A DNA stretch of 64,000 nt from CAYNSB01 sp964399625 (GCA_964399625.1 CAYNSB010000012.1:3779-67778); one strand, 5' to 3'; shown: positions 1-8,781, counted from the stretch's first letter. Notes: generated by a model from the letters alone, not told the origin. Made by a program: numbers and translations.

Positions 1-1
1 C

Positions 2-82
2 GAGGTCTACGAGGGCATCGGCCGCATGATCGAGTCGGCCCTGGGGATGATCAATCCAGATCGAGCAATCGGTACGCTCTAG
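2..82 (+). CDS. C-terminal end of a protein cut by the window edge
   Basis: An open frame enters from the left edge and stops with TAG at 80-82. Only the last 26 codons are present, ending MINPDRAIGTL. The codons end mostly in G or C like the neighbours, which supports a real coding end. Too little is visible to assign a family. The next gene begins 13 bases downstream in the same direction, so the two could be cotranscribed. Confidence 0.4.
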   Translation, partial: EVYEGIGRMIESALGMINPDRAIGTL

Positions 83-95
83 CCTCCGTGCCTCC

Positions 96-1121
96 GTGAC
101 TGCGCCACCCACCGATGACCGCGGCTCACCCATCCGCGTCCTCACGCCCAAGGACATCACCCGCGCCGCGGCAGGCCCCGACCCAGCCCGCGCCGCGCTC
201 GCCAAGCGACTTGCGATCTTGGCTGGCGTGGAAGCGCGGCGCACGTCATTCCTCCATTTGACCCGCACGGATATCGCCGCAGCGCTGTGGCTCTTGGGCA
301 ACATCGCAGTGGCCTTCACGCCCCTTCGCAACGTTCCGTACTTCCTCGCCATCACTTTCTGGGGTGGAATCGCCGTCCTGATCGCCCTCTCGTCCATGCT
401 CTCACGCGGCACGCTTGGACCACGCATCGCAGCGACAGCCGTGTCCGAAGGCATTTGCGGTCAGTGCTGCTACAGCCTGCGCGGGCTGCCCGCACATCCG
501 GCGGACGGATGCCTCGTGTGCTCCGAGTGTGGTGCCGCCTGGAACGCCGCTCGCGTCACCCGCCCCATCTGGCTCTCCGACGATGCCGCGCGCCCCACCG
601 ATGCGTCCCTCGCGCGCGAACGTCTTGGCGCCGACGAACGCGGCCGATTGATGGTCCTCCCGGATTCACGTCTACGGCAGATCGACCCCGTCGTACGAGC
701 CGAGCTGCCGCGGCGCGTCATCGCTGCGGTGTCCAGATGTGCAAGGATCCACGGCTTCCGACGCCGCCTCGCCGTCGCGCTCGTGTTCCTTGCGATCGCC
801 GGCCTGTGCGCGTTGCTCGCAATAGGCACTTTCTTTCGAGTGGCATTTCCATCCCCAGACTACACACCCGAATCGTCGTACCTGTATCTATCAGGCCTTT
901 TTCTGGTCTTGATGGCAGGGTTCCTGCTCTGCTGTGTGAAGCAACTTCAAAGTGATGCGTTCATTGGTCCCGAGCATGCATCCCGCGCCCTCGCCCGCCA
1001 CGGCTTCTGCGGCTGTTGCGCCAAACCCATCGCCGACCTCCCCCCCGACCCCGGCGGCCTGATCACCTGCCCCGCCTGCGGCGCGGCGTGGAAGCCCAGC
1101 TCGCCCTCCGATCTCTCGTGA
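96..1121 (+). CDS. Membrane protein with two cysteine zinc-ribbon-like modules (copy 1)
   Basis: A 341-residue protein of unknown function, starting at GTG. Hydrophobic segments lie at about 60-78, 82-103, 225-247 and 262-281. Two cysteine modules face the same side of the membrane: C121-C124 with C139-C142-C145, and C305-C308 with C325-C328. Both have the planctomycete pattern CxxCxYxLxGL...CPxCGAAW, which suggests a structural zinc ribbon. The next gene is a close paralogue that shares the N-terminal segment around RVLTPKDITRAAAGPDPARA and both cysteine modules. The function is not known; zinc binding is inferred from the cysteine spacing. Confidence 0.75.
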   Translation: MTAPPTDDRGSPIRVLTPKDITRAAAGPDPARAALAKRLAILAGVEARRTSFLHLTRTDIAAALWLLGNIAVAFTPLRNVPYFLAITFWGGIAVLIALSSMLSRGTLGPRIAATAVSEGICGQCCYSLRGLPAHPADGCLVCSECGAAWNAARVTRPIWLSDDAARPTDASLARERLGADERGRLMVLPDSRLRQIDPVVRAELPRRVIAAVSRCARIHGFRRRLAVALVFLAIAGLCALLAIGTFFRVAFPSPDYTPESSYLYLSGLFLVLMAGFLLCCVKQLQSDAFIGPEHASRALARHGFCGCCAKPIADLPPDPGGLITCPACGAAWKPSSPSDLS

Positions 1122-1152
1122 GAACACCGCCCGTCCTTGCTAGTCTGGAGCG

Positions 1153-2268
1153 ATGGCCATGCCGTCGGTCGACGATCGCCAGCAGCCCATCCGCGTTCTC
1201 ACGCCCAAGGACATCACCCGCGCCGCGGCAGGCCCCGACCCAGCCCGGGCCGCGCTCGCCAAGCGACTCAAACGGGCAACGCGCGCCGAGTCCCGCCGAT
1301 GGTCGCCCCAGACTGTTCTGCTCAGCATCATCGCACTTGTGCTGTGGATCGGCGCGAACCTGATCGTGGCGTTCACGAACTTCAGGTACCTCACACTCGC
1401 GCGTCCCTTCGTCTTCTGGGGCGGAATCTTCGCGATCACGATCACCGCCCGTATCCTGGCGCGCCGGCGCATCACCGCCAACATCGCCGCCACCGCCGTC
1501 TCCGAAGGTCTGTGCGGGCAGTGCTGCTACAGCCTTCAGGGACAGCCCACTAATCCCGCCGATGGCTGCGTCGTGTGCTCCGAGTGCGGCGCGGCGTGGA
1601 AGGCCGTCCGCATCACACGCCCGCTTTGGAGCACGCCCGAACGCGACGCCACGCCGCGCTCCTTTGGTGCTCGCTTCCACGCAGCGATGCGCCGATTCGT
1701 GGGGCTTGTCCCGTCCGCCGAGAGCCTCCTCGGTCCGGACGAGCGCGGGCGAATCATGCCACTCCCGGACTCGCGCCTGCGCTTGCTCCCCACGACGGCG
1801 CGAGCGGCAATTCCGACCGAGGCTGCGCGGTCCATCACCCGAAGCGCGCGAGAGAGCGGCTTCGTCGGCCGCGTGCTCATCGCGATCGTCATCTTCTCCA
1901 TCGGGGCGCTCTTTCTGATCGGAGGGATTACGTCGCTCTACTCGTACATCGAGCAGGTCCGCCTGAACCGGATGCCCGATGGCGTCGAGTTTCTCGCCGT
2001 CGTGCTCTTCTTCTTCACGACCGTCTTTATCGTCGCGGGAATCTCTAAGCTCCGCGGCCACTCCTTCCTCTCACCGCAGAGCACCGCCCGCGCCCTCGCC
2101 CGCTACGGCTTCTGCGGCTGTTGCGCCGAACCCATCGCCGACCTTCCCCCCGACCCCGACGGCCTGATCACCTGCCCCGCCTGCGGCGCGGCGTGGAAGC
2201 CGCCGCCGCGCGCGCCCGGCGCTGCGTCCGCCAGTCCCAACGCCGAACCCCACACGCCGACCACCTGA
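1153..2268 (+). CDS. Membrane protein with two cysteine zinc-ribbon-like modules (copy 2)
   Basis: This 371-residue protein is a tandem paralogue of the gene just upstream, with the same order: a conserved N-terminal segment, two membrane spans, a CGQCCYSLQG...CSECGAAW module, two more spans, and a CGCCAEPIADL...CPACGAAW module near the C-terminus. The two cysteine modules and the N-terminus are nearly identical between copies, while the spans and linkers differ. This indicates duplication followed by uneven divergence or local gene conversion. The ATG at 1153 gives an N-terminus that aligns with copy 1. Function unknown. Confidence 0.75.
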   Translation: MAMPSVDDRQQPIRVLTPKDITRAAAGPDPARAALAKRLKRATRAESRRWSPQTVLLSIIALVLWIGANLIVAFTNFRYLTLARPFVFWGGIFAITITARILARRRITANIAATAVSEGLCGQCCYSLQGQPTNPADGCVVCSECGAAWKAVRITRPLWSTPERDATPRSFGARFHAAMRRFVGLVPSAESLLGPDERGRIMPLPDSRLRLLPTTARAAIPTEAARSITRSARESGFVGRVLIAIVIFSIGALFLIGGITSLYSYIEQVRLNRMPDGVEFLAVVLFFFTTVFIVAGISKLRGHSFLSPQSTARALARYGFCGCCAEPIADLPPDPDGLITCPACGAAWKPPPRAPGAASASPNAEPHTPTT

Positions 2269-2288
2269 TCGCTCCCTAGCCTCCCGCG

Positions 2289-3356
2289 ATGTCTTCTCCC
2301 ATCCCCTTCCTCGATCTGCCCAAGCAATGCCTCCCCGTTGCGGAGGCCGTGCACGCCGCACTCGAACGCGTCACCCAGCGGTTCGATCGCCAACTCGAGT
2401 CCGATCTTCCGCCCGTGGCCCGCCTCGTCCGCCACGTCGAGCACTACCGCGGCAAGATGCTCCGCCCCATGCTCACGCTCGTGAGCGGGCTCGCCACCGC
2501 CACGCCCCCGCCCTCCGCATCGCCCCGTCCGTCCATCGCTCCGACCCTCACCGACGCCCACACCACCCTCGCCGCCGTGTGCGAGATGATCCACATGGCC
2601 ACCCTCGTCCACGACGACGTGCTCGACGATGCCGACACACGACGCAAGGGCGACACCGTCAACCGCCTCCACGGCAACGAGACCGCCGTCATCCTCGGCG
2701 ACTACCTCATCGCCTCCTCCTACCACCTCTGCTCGCAGCTCAACCGCCCCGAGGTCTCCCTCCGCGTCGCGCACGTCGCCATGACGCTCTGCGCCGGCGA
2801 GCTCCTCCAGCTCTCCCACCGCGAGGACTTCTCCCTCGACGAGCCCACCTACTTCGAGATCATCGAGCGCAAGACCGCCTCGCTCATCGCCCTCGCCTGC
2901 CGCCTGGGCGCCGCCGCCTCCGACGCCGCCGAAGACACCTGCGCCCGCCTCGATCGCTTCGGACGCGCCGTGGGCATGGCCTTCCAGATCCAGGACGACA
3001 TCCTCGATCTCACCGGCCGCGCCGCCACCCTCGGCAAACCCGTGGGAAAGGACCTGGAAAAGGGCAAGCTCACCCTCCCGCTGATCCACCACCTTGCCCA
3101 CGCCGCGCCGGCCCAGCGCGGCGCCTCCCTCCGCCTGCTCGAGCGCGCCGCCAAGGCCCAACCGTCCGAGGACTCCCGCGCCGCCGCGACGGACCTGGTC
3201 CGCGCCGTCGAGGGCACGCACTCGCTCGCGCACGCGCGGCACGTCGCGCACGACTTCGTCGCCCGCGCCAAGGACGAGCTCGCCCCGCTCCCGCCCACGC
3301 CCGCCAAGGACCTGCTGCTCATCCTCGCCGAGGCCGCGATCGGAAGATCGGCCTAA
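2289..3356 (+). CDS. Polyprenyl (geranylgeranyl/octaprenyl-type) diphosphate synthase
   Basis: This is a trans-isoprenyl diphosphate synthase that adds isopentenyl diphosphate units to an allylic primer to make quinone or lipid chains. The 355-residue protein has the first aspartate-rich motif in LVHDDVLDDADTRRKGD, with the typical upstream GKMLRP, and the second as FQIQDDILD followed by GKPVGKDLEKGK. GDYLIASSYHL lies between them. The length is slightly above the family norm because of a proline-rich insert near residue 75. Product chain length cannot be read from the sequence. asd begins only 8 bases downstream, so the two are probably cotranscribed. Confidence 0.9.
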   Translation: MSSPIPFLDLPKQCLPVAEAVHAALERVTQRFDRQLESDLPPVARLVRHVEHYRGKMLRPMLTLVSGLATATPPPSASPRPSIAPTLTDAHTTLAAVCEMIHMATLVHDDVLDDADTRRKGDTVNRLHGNETAVILGDYLIASSYHLCSQLNRPEVSLRVAHVAMTLCAGELLQLSHREDFSLDEPTYFEIIERKTASLIALACRLGAAASDAAEDTCARLDRFGRAVGMAFQIQDDILDLTGRAATLGKPVGKDLEKGKLTLPLIHHLAHAAPAQRGASLRLLERAAKAQPSEDSRAAATDLVRAVEGTHSLAHARHVAHDFVARAKDELAPLPPTPAKDLLLILAEAAIGRSA

Positions 3357-3364
3357 AACTCGGG

Positions 3365-4417
3365 ATGCCCCTCAACACCAAGCCCCACGTCGCGATCCTC
3401 GGCGCCACCGGCGCCGTCGGCGCCGAGACCCTCCGCATCCTCGAGCAGCGAAACTTCCCTCTCGCCTCCCTGCGCCTGCTCGCCTCCGCGCGCTCCGCCG
3501 GCAAGCAGGTCCCTTTCAAGGGCCAATCGCTCACGATCCAGGAGCTCGGCGCCGACTCCTTCAAGGGCATCGACCTCGCCTTCTTCGCCGCGGGCTCCGA
3601 GACCTCCAAGCAGTTCGCCCCCATCGCCCGCGCCGCAGGATGCACGATCATCGACAAGTCCTCCGCCTTCCGCGCCGATGCCGACAAGCCCCTGGTCATC
3701 CCCGAGGTGAACCCCCGCGCCCTCGCCGGCCTCGCGCCAGGCTCGATCGTCGCCGTGCCTAACTGCTCGACGATCATCCTCCTCATCGCCCTCGAGCCGC
3801 TGCGCGCCGCGCTGGGCGTCGAGCGCGTCGTCGTCTCCACCTACCAGTCCGCCTCGGGCGCTGGCGCCGCCGCCATGGACGAGCTCGAGTCCCAGACCCG
3901 CGACGTGCTCGCCGGCAAGCCCGCCGTCCCCCGCGTCTTCAAGGAGCCCTGCGCCTTCAACGTCTTCTCGCACGACTCGGCGATCAACCCCGCCACGGGA
4001 CTCAACGCCGAGGAAGCCAAGTTCACCAGCGAGACCCGCAAGATCTGGGGCGACCCCAGCGTGAAGATCAACGCCACGTGCGTGCGCGTCGGCGTCATGC
4101 GCTCGCACTCCGAGTCCGTCTGCTTGACGCTCAAGACTCCCGCCGCCGAGGCCCGCGTCCGCGAGCTGCTCGCCAAGGGCGCCGCCCTCACCGTCGTCGA
4201 CGATCGCGCGGGCAACAAGTTCCCAACGCCCCTCAAGGCCGCCGGGGGCGACTCCGTCCTCGTCGGCCGCATCCGCCCCGACGACACGCAGGAATCAGCC
4301 AGCGTCAACGGCCAACCCGCCCACCGCGGGTTCAACCTCTTCATCTCCGGCGATCAGCTCCGCCTCGGCGCCGCCCTCACCGCAGTCAAGATCGCCGAAT
4401 TGATCGCAAAGGGTTGA
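3365..4417 (+). CDS. asd: Aspartate-semialdehyde dehydrogenase
   Basis: The enzyme reduces aspartyl phosphate to aspartate semialdehyde with NADPH, the branch-point step to lysine, threonine, methionine and diaminopimelate. The 350-residue protein starts with the nucleotide-binding GATGAVGAETLRIL, has the catalytic cysteine in VPNCSTI, then STYQSASGAGAAAMDEL, and a C-terminal domain containing GRIRPDD. The open frame extends far upstream, but that part is antisense-like shadow within the prenyl synthase; ATG 3365 gives the family N-terminus. It lies 8 bases after the prenyl synthase stop. Confidence 0.95.
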   Translation: MPLNTKPHVAILGATGAVGAETLRILEQRNFPLASLRLLASARSAGKQVPFKGQSLTIQELGADSFKGIDLAFFAAGSETSKQFAPIARAAGCTIIDKSSAFRADADKPLVIPEVNPRALAGLAPGSIVAVPNCSTIILLIALEPLRAALGVERVVVSTYQSASGAGAAAMDELESQTRDVLAGKPAVPRVFKEPCAFNVFSHDSAINPATGLNAEEAKFTSETRKIWGDPSVKINATCVRVGVMRSHSESVCLTLKTPAAEARVRELLAKGAALTVVDDRAGNKFPTPLKAAGGDSVLVGRIRPDDTQESASVNGQPAHRGFNLFISGDQLRLGAALTAVKIAELIAKG

Positions 4418-4517
4418 ACGTGCGCCGCAGGGGCGCTCCGGGCGCACCGTGATCAACCCGCGTCAGATCAGGAAACGCGCGAACCACGACCGGGGCCGCG
4501 TCTCAGTGGTGAAGCCC

Positions 4518-5585
4518 TCACGGGCATCCCGCGCGGAACTTGGTCAGGAAGCACGTGAAGTCCGCCGCCGTCAGCGCCGGCGATCCCGTGCTCCCGTCGC
4601 AGTTCGCGCTCGCGTCGCCCGCGCGGAACTTGGTCAGGAAGCACGTGAAGTCCGCCGCCGTCAGAACCGGCGATCCCGTGCTCGCGTCGCAGTTCGCGTA
4701 GCACGCGTTCACCTGCACGTTCAACTCCAGCACCGCCGAGTAGCCCAGCGCCTGCGCCAGCGGGTTCTCCTTCGTGTAGAACACCGCGAACGCCGTGCTC
4801 GTGCCCCCGCCCGGCCCGCCCTGCGCCTCCTGCAGGCTCGTGATCATCAGGTTGATCCGCCCCGCCGACAGCGACCGCTGCAGGTACGCCTGGATCGACG
4901 GATCGCCCACGTTCAGGTCGAACACGAACTCCGTGTTCACCGGCACCAGCGCCCCGGGCGTCACCGCGCTGGCGATCCCGATCCCCCACGCCGTGCTCGC
5001 CTGCTTGAGCCGAACCTGCCGCGAGATGTCCGTCGCGTTCCCCGCCACGTCGTACACCGCCGCGAACACGTTCCGGTTCCCCTCCGCCGGCTGCACGATC
5101 GGCGCGCTGCTCGCAAACGCCGAAGTCTCCTGGAACGCCGTCGCACCGCTCAGCGTCCACCCGTTCCGATACCCCACGCCGTAGATCTCGATCGGGCGTC
5201 CCGCGTCCGCGTCCGCCACGAACTGCGGATCGCTCGCGTCGTACCACGACGCCAGCGGATCGGGCGTCGGGTCGTAGTTGAACCGCAGGTCCTGGCTGAT
5301 CCGCGCCCGCACCCGCGCCGACACCACCGTGTACGAGCCGGCGCTCAGCCCCGTCGCGTACGAGCCGCCCGTATCCCACCCCACCAGAAACTGCGCGTCA
5401 CGATCGTCGAACCCGGAGATGTTGATCGATCCGAACACGCTCGCCTCGGGCCGAGTCCCCGGCGAGGAGTTGAACGGATACATCCAGCGATCGAGCGTCG
5501 GCGGAGTCAGTGTCGCCGTCTGCCCCGCCGCCAATCCCGCCAGCCCCATCAGCGCCCAAGCGCACGCCACGTTGCGAATCGCCAT
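4518..5585 (-). CDS. Secreted protein with C-terminal GC-type dockerin repeats
   Basis: A 355-residue exported protein. It starts at ATG 5585, preceded by GGAGGGTGAC, with a signal peptide MAIRNVACAWALMGLAGLAAGQ. The body is unrecognised and rich in beta-type residues. The last 60 or so residues hold two copies of the planctomycete dockerin-like repeat CYANCDxSTGSPxLTAADFTCFLTKFRAG, ending GCP. Such tails are thought to bind calcium and anchor proteins at the cell surface or in a complex. The two repeats are also near-identical at DNA level (around 4531-4590 and 4618-4677). The same tail occurs on the protein at 28239-29249. Confidence 0.85.
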   Translation of the reverse strand: MAIRNVACAWALMGLAGLAAGQTATLTPPTLDRWMYPFNSSPGTRPEASVFGSINISGFDDRDAQFLVGWDTGGSYATGLSAGSYTVVSARVRARISQDLRFNYDPTPDPLASWYDASDPQFVADADAGRPIEIYGVGYRNGWTLSGATAFQETSAFASSAPIVQPAEGNRNVFAAVYDVAGNATDISRQVRLKQASTAWGIGIASAVTPGALVPVNTEFVFDLNVGDPSIQAYLQRSLSAGRINLMITSLQEAQGGPGGGTSTAFAVFYTKENPLAQALGYSAVLELNVQVNACYANCDASTGSPVLTAADFTCFLTKFRAGDASANCDGSTGSPALTAADFTCFLTKFRAGCP

Positions 5586-5949
5586 GTCACCCTCCATCCC
5601 CCGCGAACGCGCATCAACCGCCCCCGAACAACGCACGAGCCCGTGCACTGATTCCCCGGGAGCCGCGTTCCGCCTTCGCCCCCGGCCGACGAGCCAACGT
5701 AGGCCGCCGGCCAACGCTCTCTCAGGCAAATCCTGCCGGTTTATTCAAGGATAGTCTAGTCCGAAATAGTCGGTATTCAAGCACCATCAGTCCTTTGTAG
5801 TTGAGACTTCGTCTCAACAACAAGATGGGCAACCCGTGCAATTCGCGCAGAATGCCAATCTTTACCTCCTTTCATCCGCGTACTTTTCCTTCGAACGCCC
5901 GATGCCTAGAGTGGAAAGAACATTTCAGGATCGGTTTATCCGAAACACC
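5586..5949. other. Intergenic region between divergent genes
   Basis: These 364 bases separate the divergent dockerin and pseudopilin genes and should carry both promoters. The right half, from about 5735, is much richer in A+T than its surroundings. It contains a clear hairpin (entered separately) and no convincing ORF; the pseudopilin frame is open back to 5836, but the prepilin leader points to the start at 5950. Confidence 0.5.
5795..5823. repeat. Hairpin in the dockerin/pseudopilin intergenic region
   Basis: GTTGAGAC (5800-5807) pairs with GTCTCAAC (5811-5818) around a 3-base loop, and after one mismatch TTGT pairs with ACAA. There is no following T tract in either direction, so it may be an operator-like or leader structure rather than a terminator. 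Confidence 0.45.
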
Positions 5950-6816
5950 ATGAAATCTCACCTCCACCATCGTGCGTTCACGCTGATCGAGCTGCTGGTG
6001 GTCATCAGCGTGATCGCGGTCCTTACCGGCATCCTCCTGCCCGCCCTCGCCGGGGCGCGCGGCACCGCGCGGCAGACCACCGAACTCGCCGCCGCGCAGC
6101 AACTCAATCTCGCGTACGTCCTCTACGCACAGGCTTCGCGCGATCAGGTCCTGCCCGGGTTCCCCACCGCCGCCATGGTCGCAGGGCCCATCGTGGTCGC
6201 CGATGAAACCGGCACCCGCATCACCGGCGAGACGGCCCAGCGCTATCCCTGGCGCCTCGCCCCCTATCTCGATTACAACTTCCGCGGCCTCTACCAGTCC
6301 ATCCCATTCCTCGATGAACTTCGCCAAGGCGCGCCCGAGTACGCCTCCTTCGGCATCGACTGGCGATACCTCGTCTCACTCTTCCCCTCGCTGGGCATCA
6401 ACGCCACGTTCGTCGGCGGCAACGAGAAGGACCTCGGCTTCAATCCCGCCGCCCAGGGCGCCTTCGGCCCCTTCTACGTGACCCGCCTCGACCAGCCGCG
6501 CCATCCCGACCGGCTCATCGTCTGGGCCAGCGCCCGCGAGGGCGAGCAGGCCTGGGAGAAGCGCCTCGGCCGCCCCGAGGGCATGTTCCGCGTCGACTCG
6601 CCCTACTTCGCCCGCCGCCGATGGGACTCCGCCTACGACGCAACCGCCACCAACCCCGGCAACAACTCCGGCTTCATCTCGCTCCGCCATCGCGGCAAGG
6701 CGGTTGTCGGCCTCTTCGATGGGCACGCCGACATGTTCAACTGGTCCAAGCTCGAGGACATGCGCTACTGGTGCAACCTCGCCACCACGCCCGACTGGAC
6801 GCTCAAGCCGCGCTGA
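5950..6816 (+). CDS. Type II secretion/type IV pilin-like pseudopilin
   Basis: A 288-residue protein with a prepilin N-terminus: a short basic leader MKSHLHHRA followed by FTLIELLVVISVIAVLTGILLPAL. Peptidase cleavage is expected just before the phenylalanine, with methylation of it. After the N-terminal helix come the usual GTARQTTELAAAQQLNLAY helix and a globular domain with a C-terminal DGHADMF motif typical of planctomycete pseudopilin-like proteins. The family is greatly expanded in this phylum and individual roles are unknown. ATG 5950 was chosen because it gives the canonical short leader. Confidence 0.85.
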   Translation: MKSHLHHRAFTLIELLVVISVIAVLTGILLPALAGARGTARQTTELAAAQQLNLAYVLYAQASRDQVLPGFPTAAMVAGPIVVADETGTRITGETAQRYPWRLAPYLDYNFRGLYQSIPFLDELRQGAPEYASFGIDWRYLVSLFPSLGINATFVGGNEKDLGFNPAAQGAFGPFYVTRLDQPRHPDRLIVWASAREGEQAWEKRLGRPEGMFRVDSPYFARRRWDSAYDATATNPGNNSGFISLRHRGKAVVGLFDGHADMFNWSKLEDMRYWCNLATTPDWTLKPR

Positions 6817-6847
6817 GTTCGAGCCTTCAACCCAGCGGCGAAGCGGG

Positions 6848-6980
6848 TTCACCGCAGAGACGCACCGGGCGCGGAGAACGCATGAAGGACTTTGTTCAAG
6901 CATCTTGAACAGCCCTGCGTTCATGCGTCATGTCTGCCCTTCTGAATTCCTCTCTCCGTCCTCGGCGTCTCCGCGGTGAG
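6848..6980. repeat. Nested palindromic element upstream of tyrS
   Basis: This 133-base intergenic stretch folds as three nested inverted repeats. The outer arms are 6848-6863 (TTCACCGCAGAGACGC) and 6965-6980, matching at 14 of 16 positions. The middle arms are 6878-6886 (ACGCATGAA) and 6920-6928, perfect. The inner arms are 6893-6900 (TGTTCAAG) and 6904-6911, perfect, with a 3-base loop. The design resembles a miniature inverted-repeat or REP-type element. The outer arm recurs alone near 9711-9730. Confidence 0.7.
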
Positions 6981-7009
6981 ATTCTCCGGCGCGGAATACC
7001 CTCCCCGCC

Positions 7010-8587
7010 ATGTCCTCGCCCACCCCCATCGACCTGATCAACGAGCTCAAGTGGCGCGGGCTCTTCCACCAGTGCACGGACGAAGCCGCGCTGCGCCAGC
7101 ACCTCGCCGACCCCGCCAAGCACCAGCGCTCCGCCTACGTGGGCTACGACCCCACCGCCGACTCGCTCACCATCGGCAACCTCGTCACCATCATGCTGCT
7201 CGTGCACTTCTGGCGTGCCGGGCACATCCCCGTCGCGATCGTCGGCGGCGGCACGGGCATGATCGGCGACCCCTCGGGCAAATCCGCCGAACGCCAGCTC
7301 CTCACGATGGAGCAGGTGAACAAGAACATCAACGGGCAGCGCCCGATCTTCGAGCGACTCTTCACCAACGCCGCGGCCCTCGAGGGACGCCCCGCCTTCA
7401 CGCCGCGCCTCATCAACAACGCCGACTGGCTCATGAAGCTCGGCTACATCGAGGCCCTGCGCGACATCGGCAAGCACTTCTCCGTCAACGAGATGATCAA
7501 GAAGGACTCGGTCCGCATGCGCCTCGAGCAGCGCGACCAGGGCATCAGCTACACCGAGTTCTCCTACATGATCCTCCAGTCCTACGACTACCTCGTCCTC
7601 TTCCGCGACTTCGCCAAGCACGGCCTCGATCGCCCCGTCACGCTCCAGATGGGCGGCAGCGATCAGTGGGGGAACATCGTGGGGGGTGGAGATCTAACTC
7701 GAAAGGCGGCGCCGTCCGTCGCTTATGAACTAAGGCGAGCACTGTTTGTCAATGCCGGCGCCCCGAGTGCGTCCCACGCTTGGCAGCTTGCGTTCGCGGC
7801 TTGCACTCGTGCAAAGACACTGCTCACAGAGCATGGAAAGCGCCAAACCAGTATTCGATTTGAACTGGATGATCGATTGGGGTTGAGTCAGCAACTCGAT
7901 CAAATGATTTCTGTGGCCGAGAGTCCGGAGTGTTCGCCGATTCTTGCGCAAACGGTCTTCGGCCTCACCGCCCCCCTCATCACCAAGGCCGACGGCGGCA
8001 AGTTCGGCAAGACCGAGTCCGGCGCCATCTGGCTCACTCCCGAGCGCACGTCCCCCTACGCCTACCACCAGTTCTGGCTGAACAGCGCCGATGCCGACAT
8101 GGGCAAGTTCCTCCGCATCTTCACGCTCCTGCCCAAAGAGAAGATCGAGTCCATCGAGTCCGAGCACGCCAAGGACCCCTCCCAACGCCTCGCGCAGCGC
8201 GAGCTCGCCGACGCCGCCACCGCGCTCCTGCACGGCACGTCCGCGGTCGAGCAAGCCAAACTCGCCGCCAAGGCCCTCTTCTCGGGCGACATCGCGTCGC
8301 TCCCCGAGTCCGCGCTGCGCGAGGTCCTCGCCGAGGTGCCCTCTTCGACACACCCGCGCGCCTCGCTCGATGCGCCCGGCGGAATCCCGCTCATCGATCT
8401 CCTCGTGCAGACCTCGCTCGCCAAGAGCAAGAGCGAGGCACGCCAGGCTCTTTCTGAAAACTCCGTATCGGTCAACGGCAAGAAGGTGGACGCCAAGCAC
8501 ATGCTCACGCCCGCCGATCTGCTGCACGGCTCGCTCATCGCCCTGCGTCGCGGCAAGAAGAACTGGCACCTCACCAAGTGGTCGTGA
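7010..8587 (+). CDS. tyrS: Tyrosyl-tRNA synthetase with an internal extra segment
   Basis: TyrRS charges tRNA-Tyr with tyrosine. The 525-residue protein has the class I signature region YDPTADSLTIGNL, the tyrosine pocket YDYLVLF and GGSDQWGNIV, the KMSKS-like loop KFGKT, and a C-terminal S4-type domain (KSEARQALSENSVSVNGKKV). Family members are usually about 400-430 residues. The excess comes mainly from about 78 extra residues between DLTRK and VFGLTAPL, where E. coli TyrRS as I recall it has about five. The tract 7684-7958 encoding this keeps the frame but uses many A/T-ending codons. Catalytic motifs on both sides are intact, so the enzyme is probably functional. Confidence 0.93.
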   Translation: MSSPTPIDLINELKWRGLFHQCTDEAALRQHLADPAKHQRSAYVGYDPTADSLTIGNLVTIMLLVHFWRAGHIPVAIVGGGTGMIGDPSGKSAERQLLTMEQVNKNINGQRPIFERLFTNAAALEGRPAFTPRLINNADWLMKLGYIEALRDIGKHFSVNEMIKKDSVRMRLEQRDQGISYTEFSYMILQSYDYLVLFRDFAKHGLDRPVTLQMGGSDQWGNIVGGGDLTRKAAPSVAYELRRALFVNAGAPSASHAWQLAFAACTRAKTLLTEHGKRQTSIRFELDDRLGLSQQLDQMISVAESPECSPILAQTVFGLTAPLITKADGGKFGKTESGAIWLTPERTSPYAYHQFWLNSADADMGKFLRIFTLLPKEKIESIESEHAKDPSQRLAQRELADAATALLHGTSAVEQAKLAAKALFSGDIASLPESALREVLAEVPSSTHPRASLDAPGGIPLIDLLVQTSLAKSKSEARQALSENSVSVNGKKVDAKHMLTPADLLHGSLIALRRGKKNWHLTKWS

Positions 8588-8781
8588 CGCGCTCGCGTGG
8601 CGAATCGGACGTGTTGATCTGAATGATGCCACTCGCGCCGCGCATCAGAAATCGCGAATCAAGGCTCTTCCCCTTGCGTCCACGCGCCCGGCGCGCGAAG
8701 ATGGCCATCGAGTGGCCGAAGTCAGGCGGCCACGCACCCATTCCCGCGCGACGCACCCACGCCACGCGAAGGGAGGGCCCC

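Noticed and set aside
4531..4690. Direct repeats that could suggest a CRISPR-like array.
   Set aside because: There are only two units, both inside a coding sequence and explained by the dockerin repeats.
7684..7958. The tyrS insert as an intein.
   Set aside because: About 78 residues is too short, and there is no N-terminal Cys/Ser block or C-terminal His-Asn before a nucleophile.
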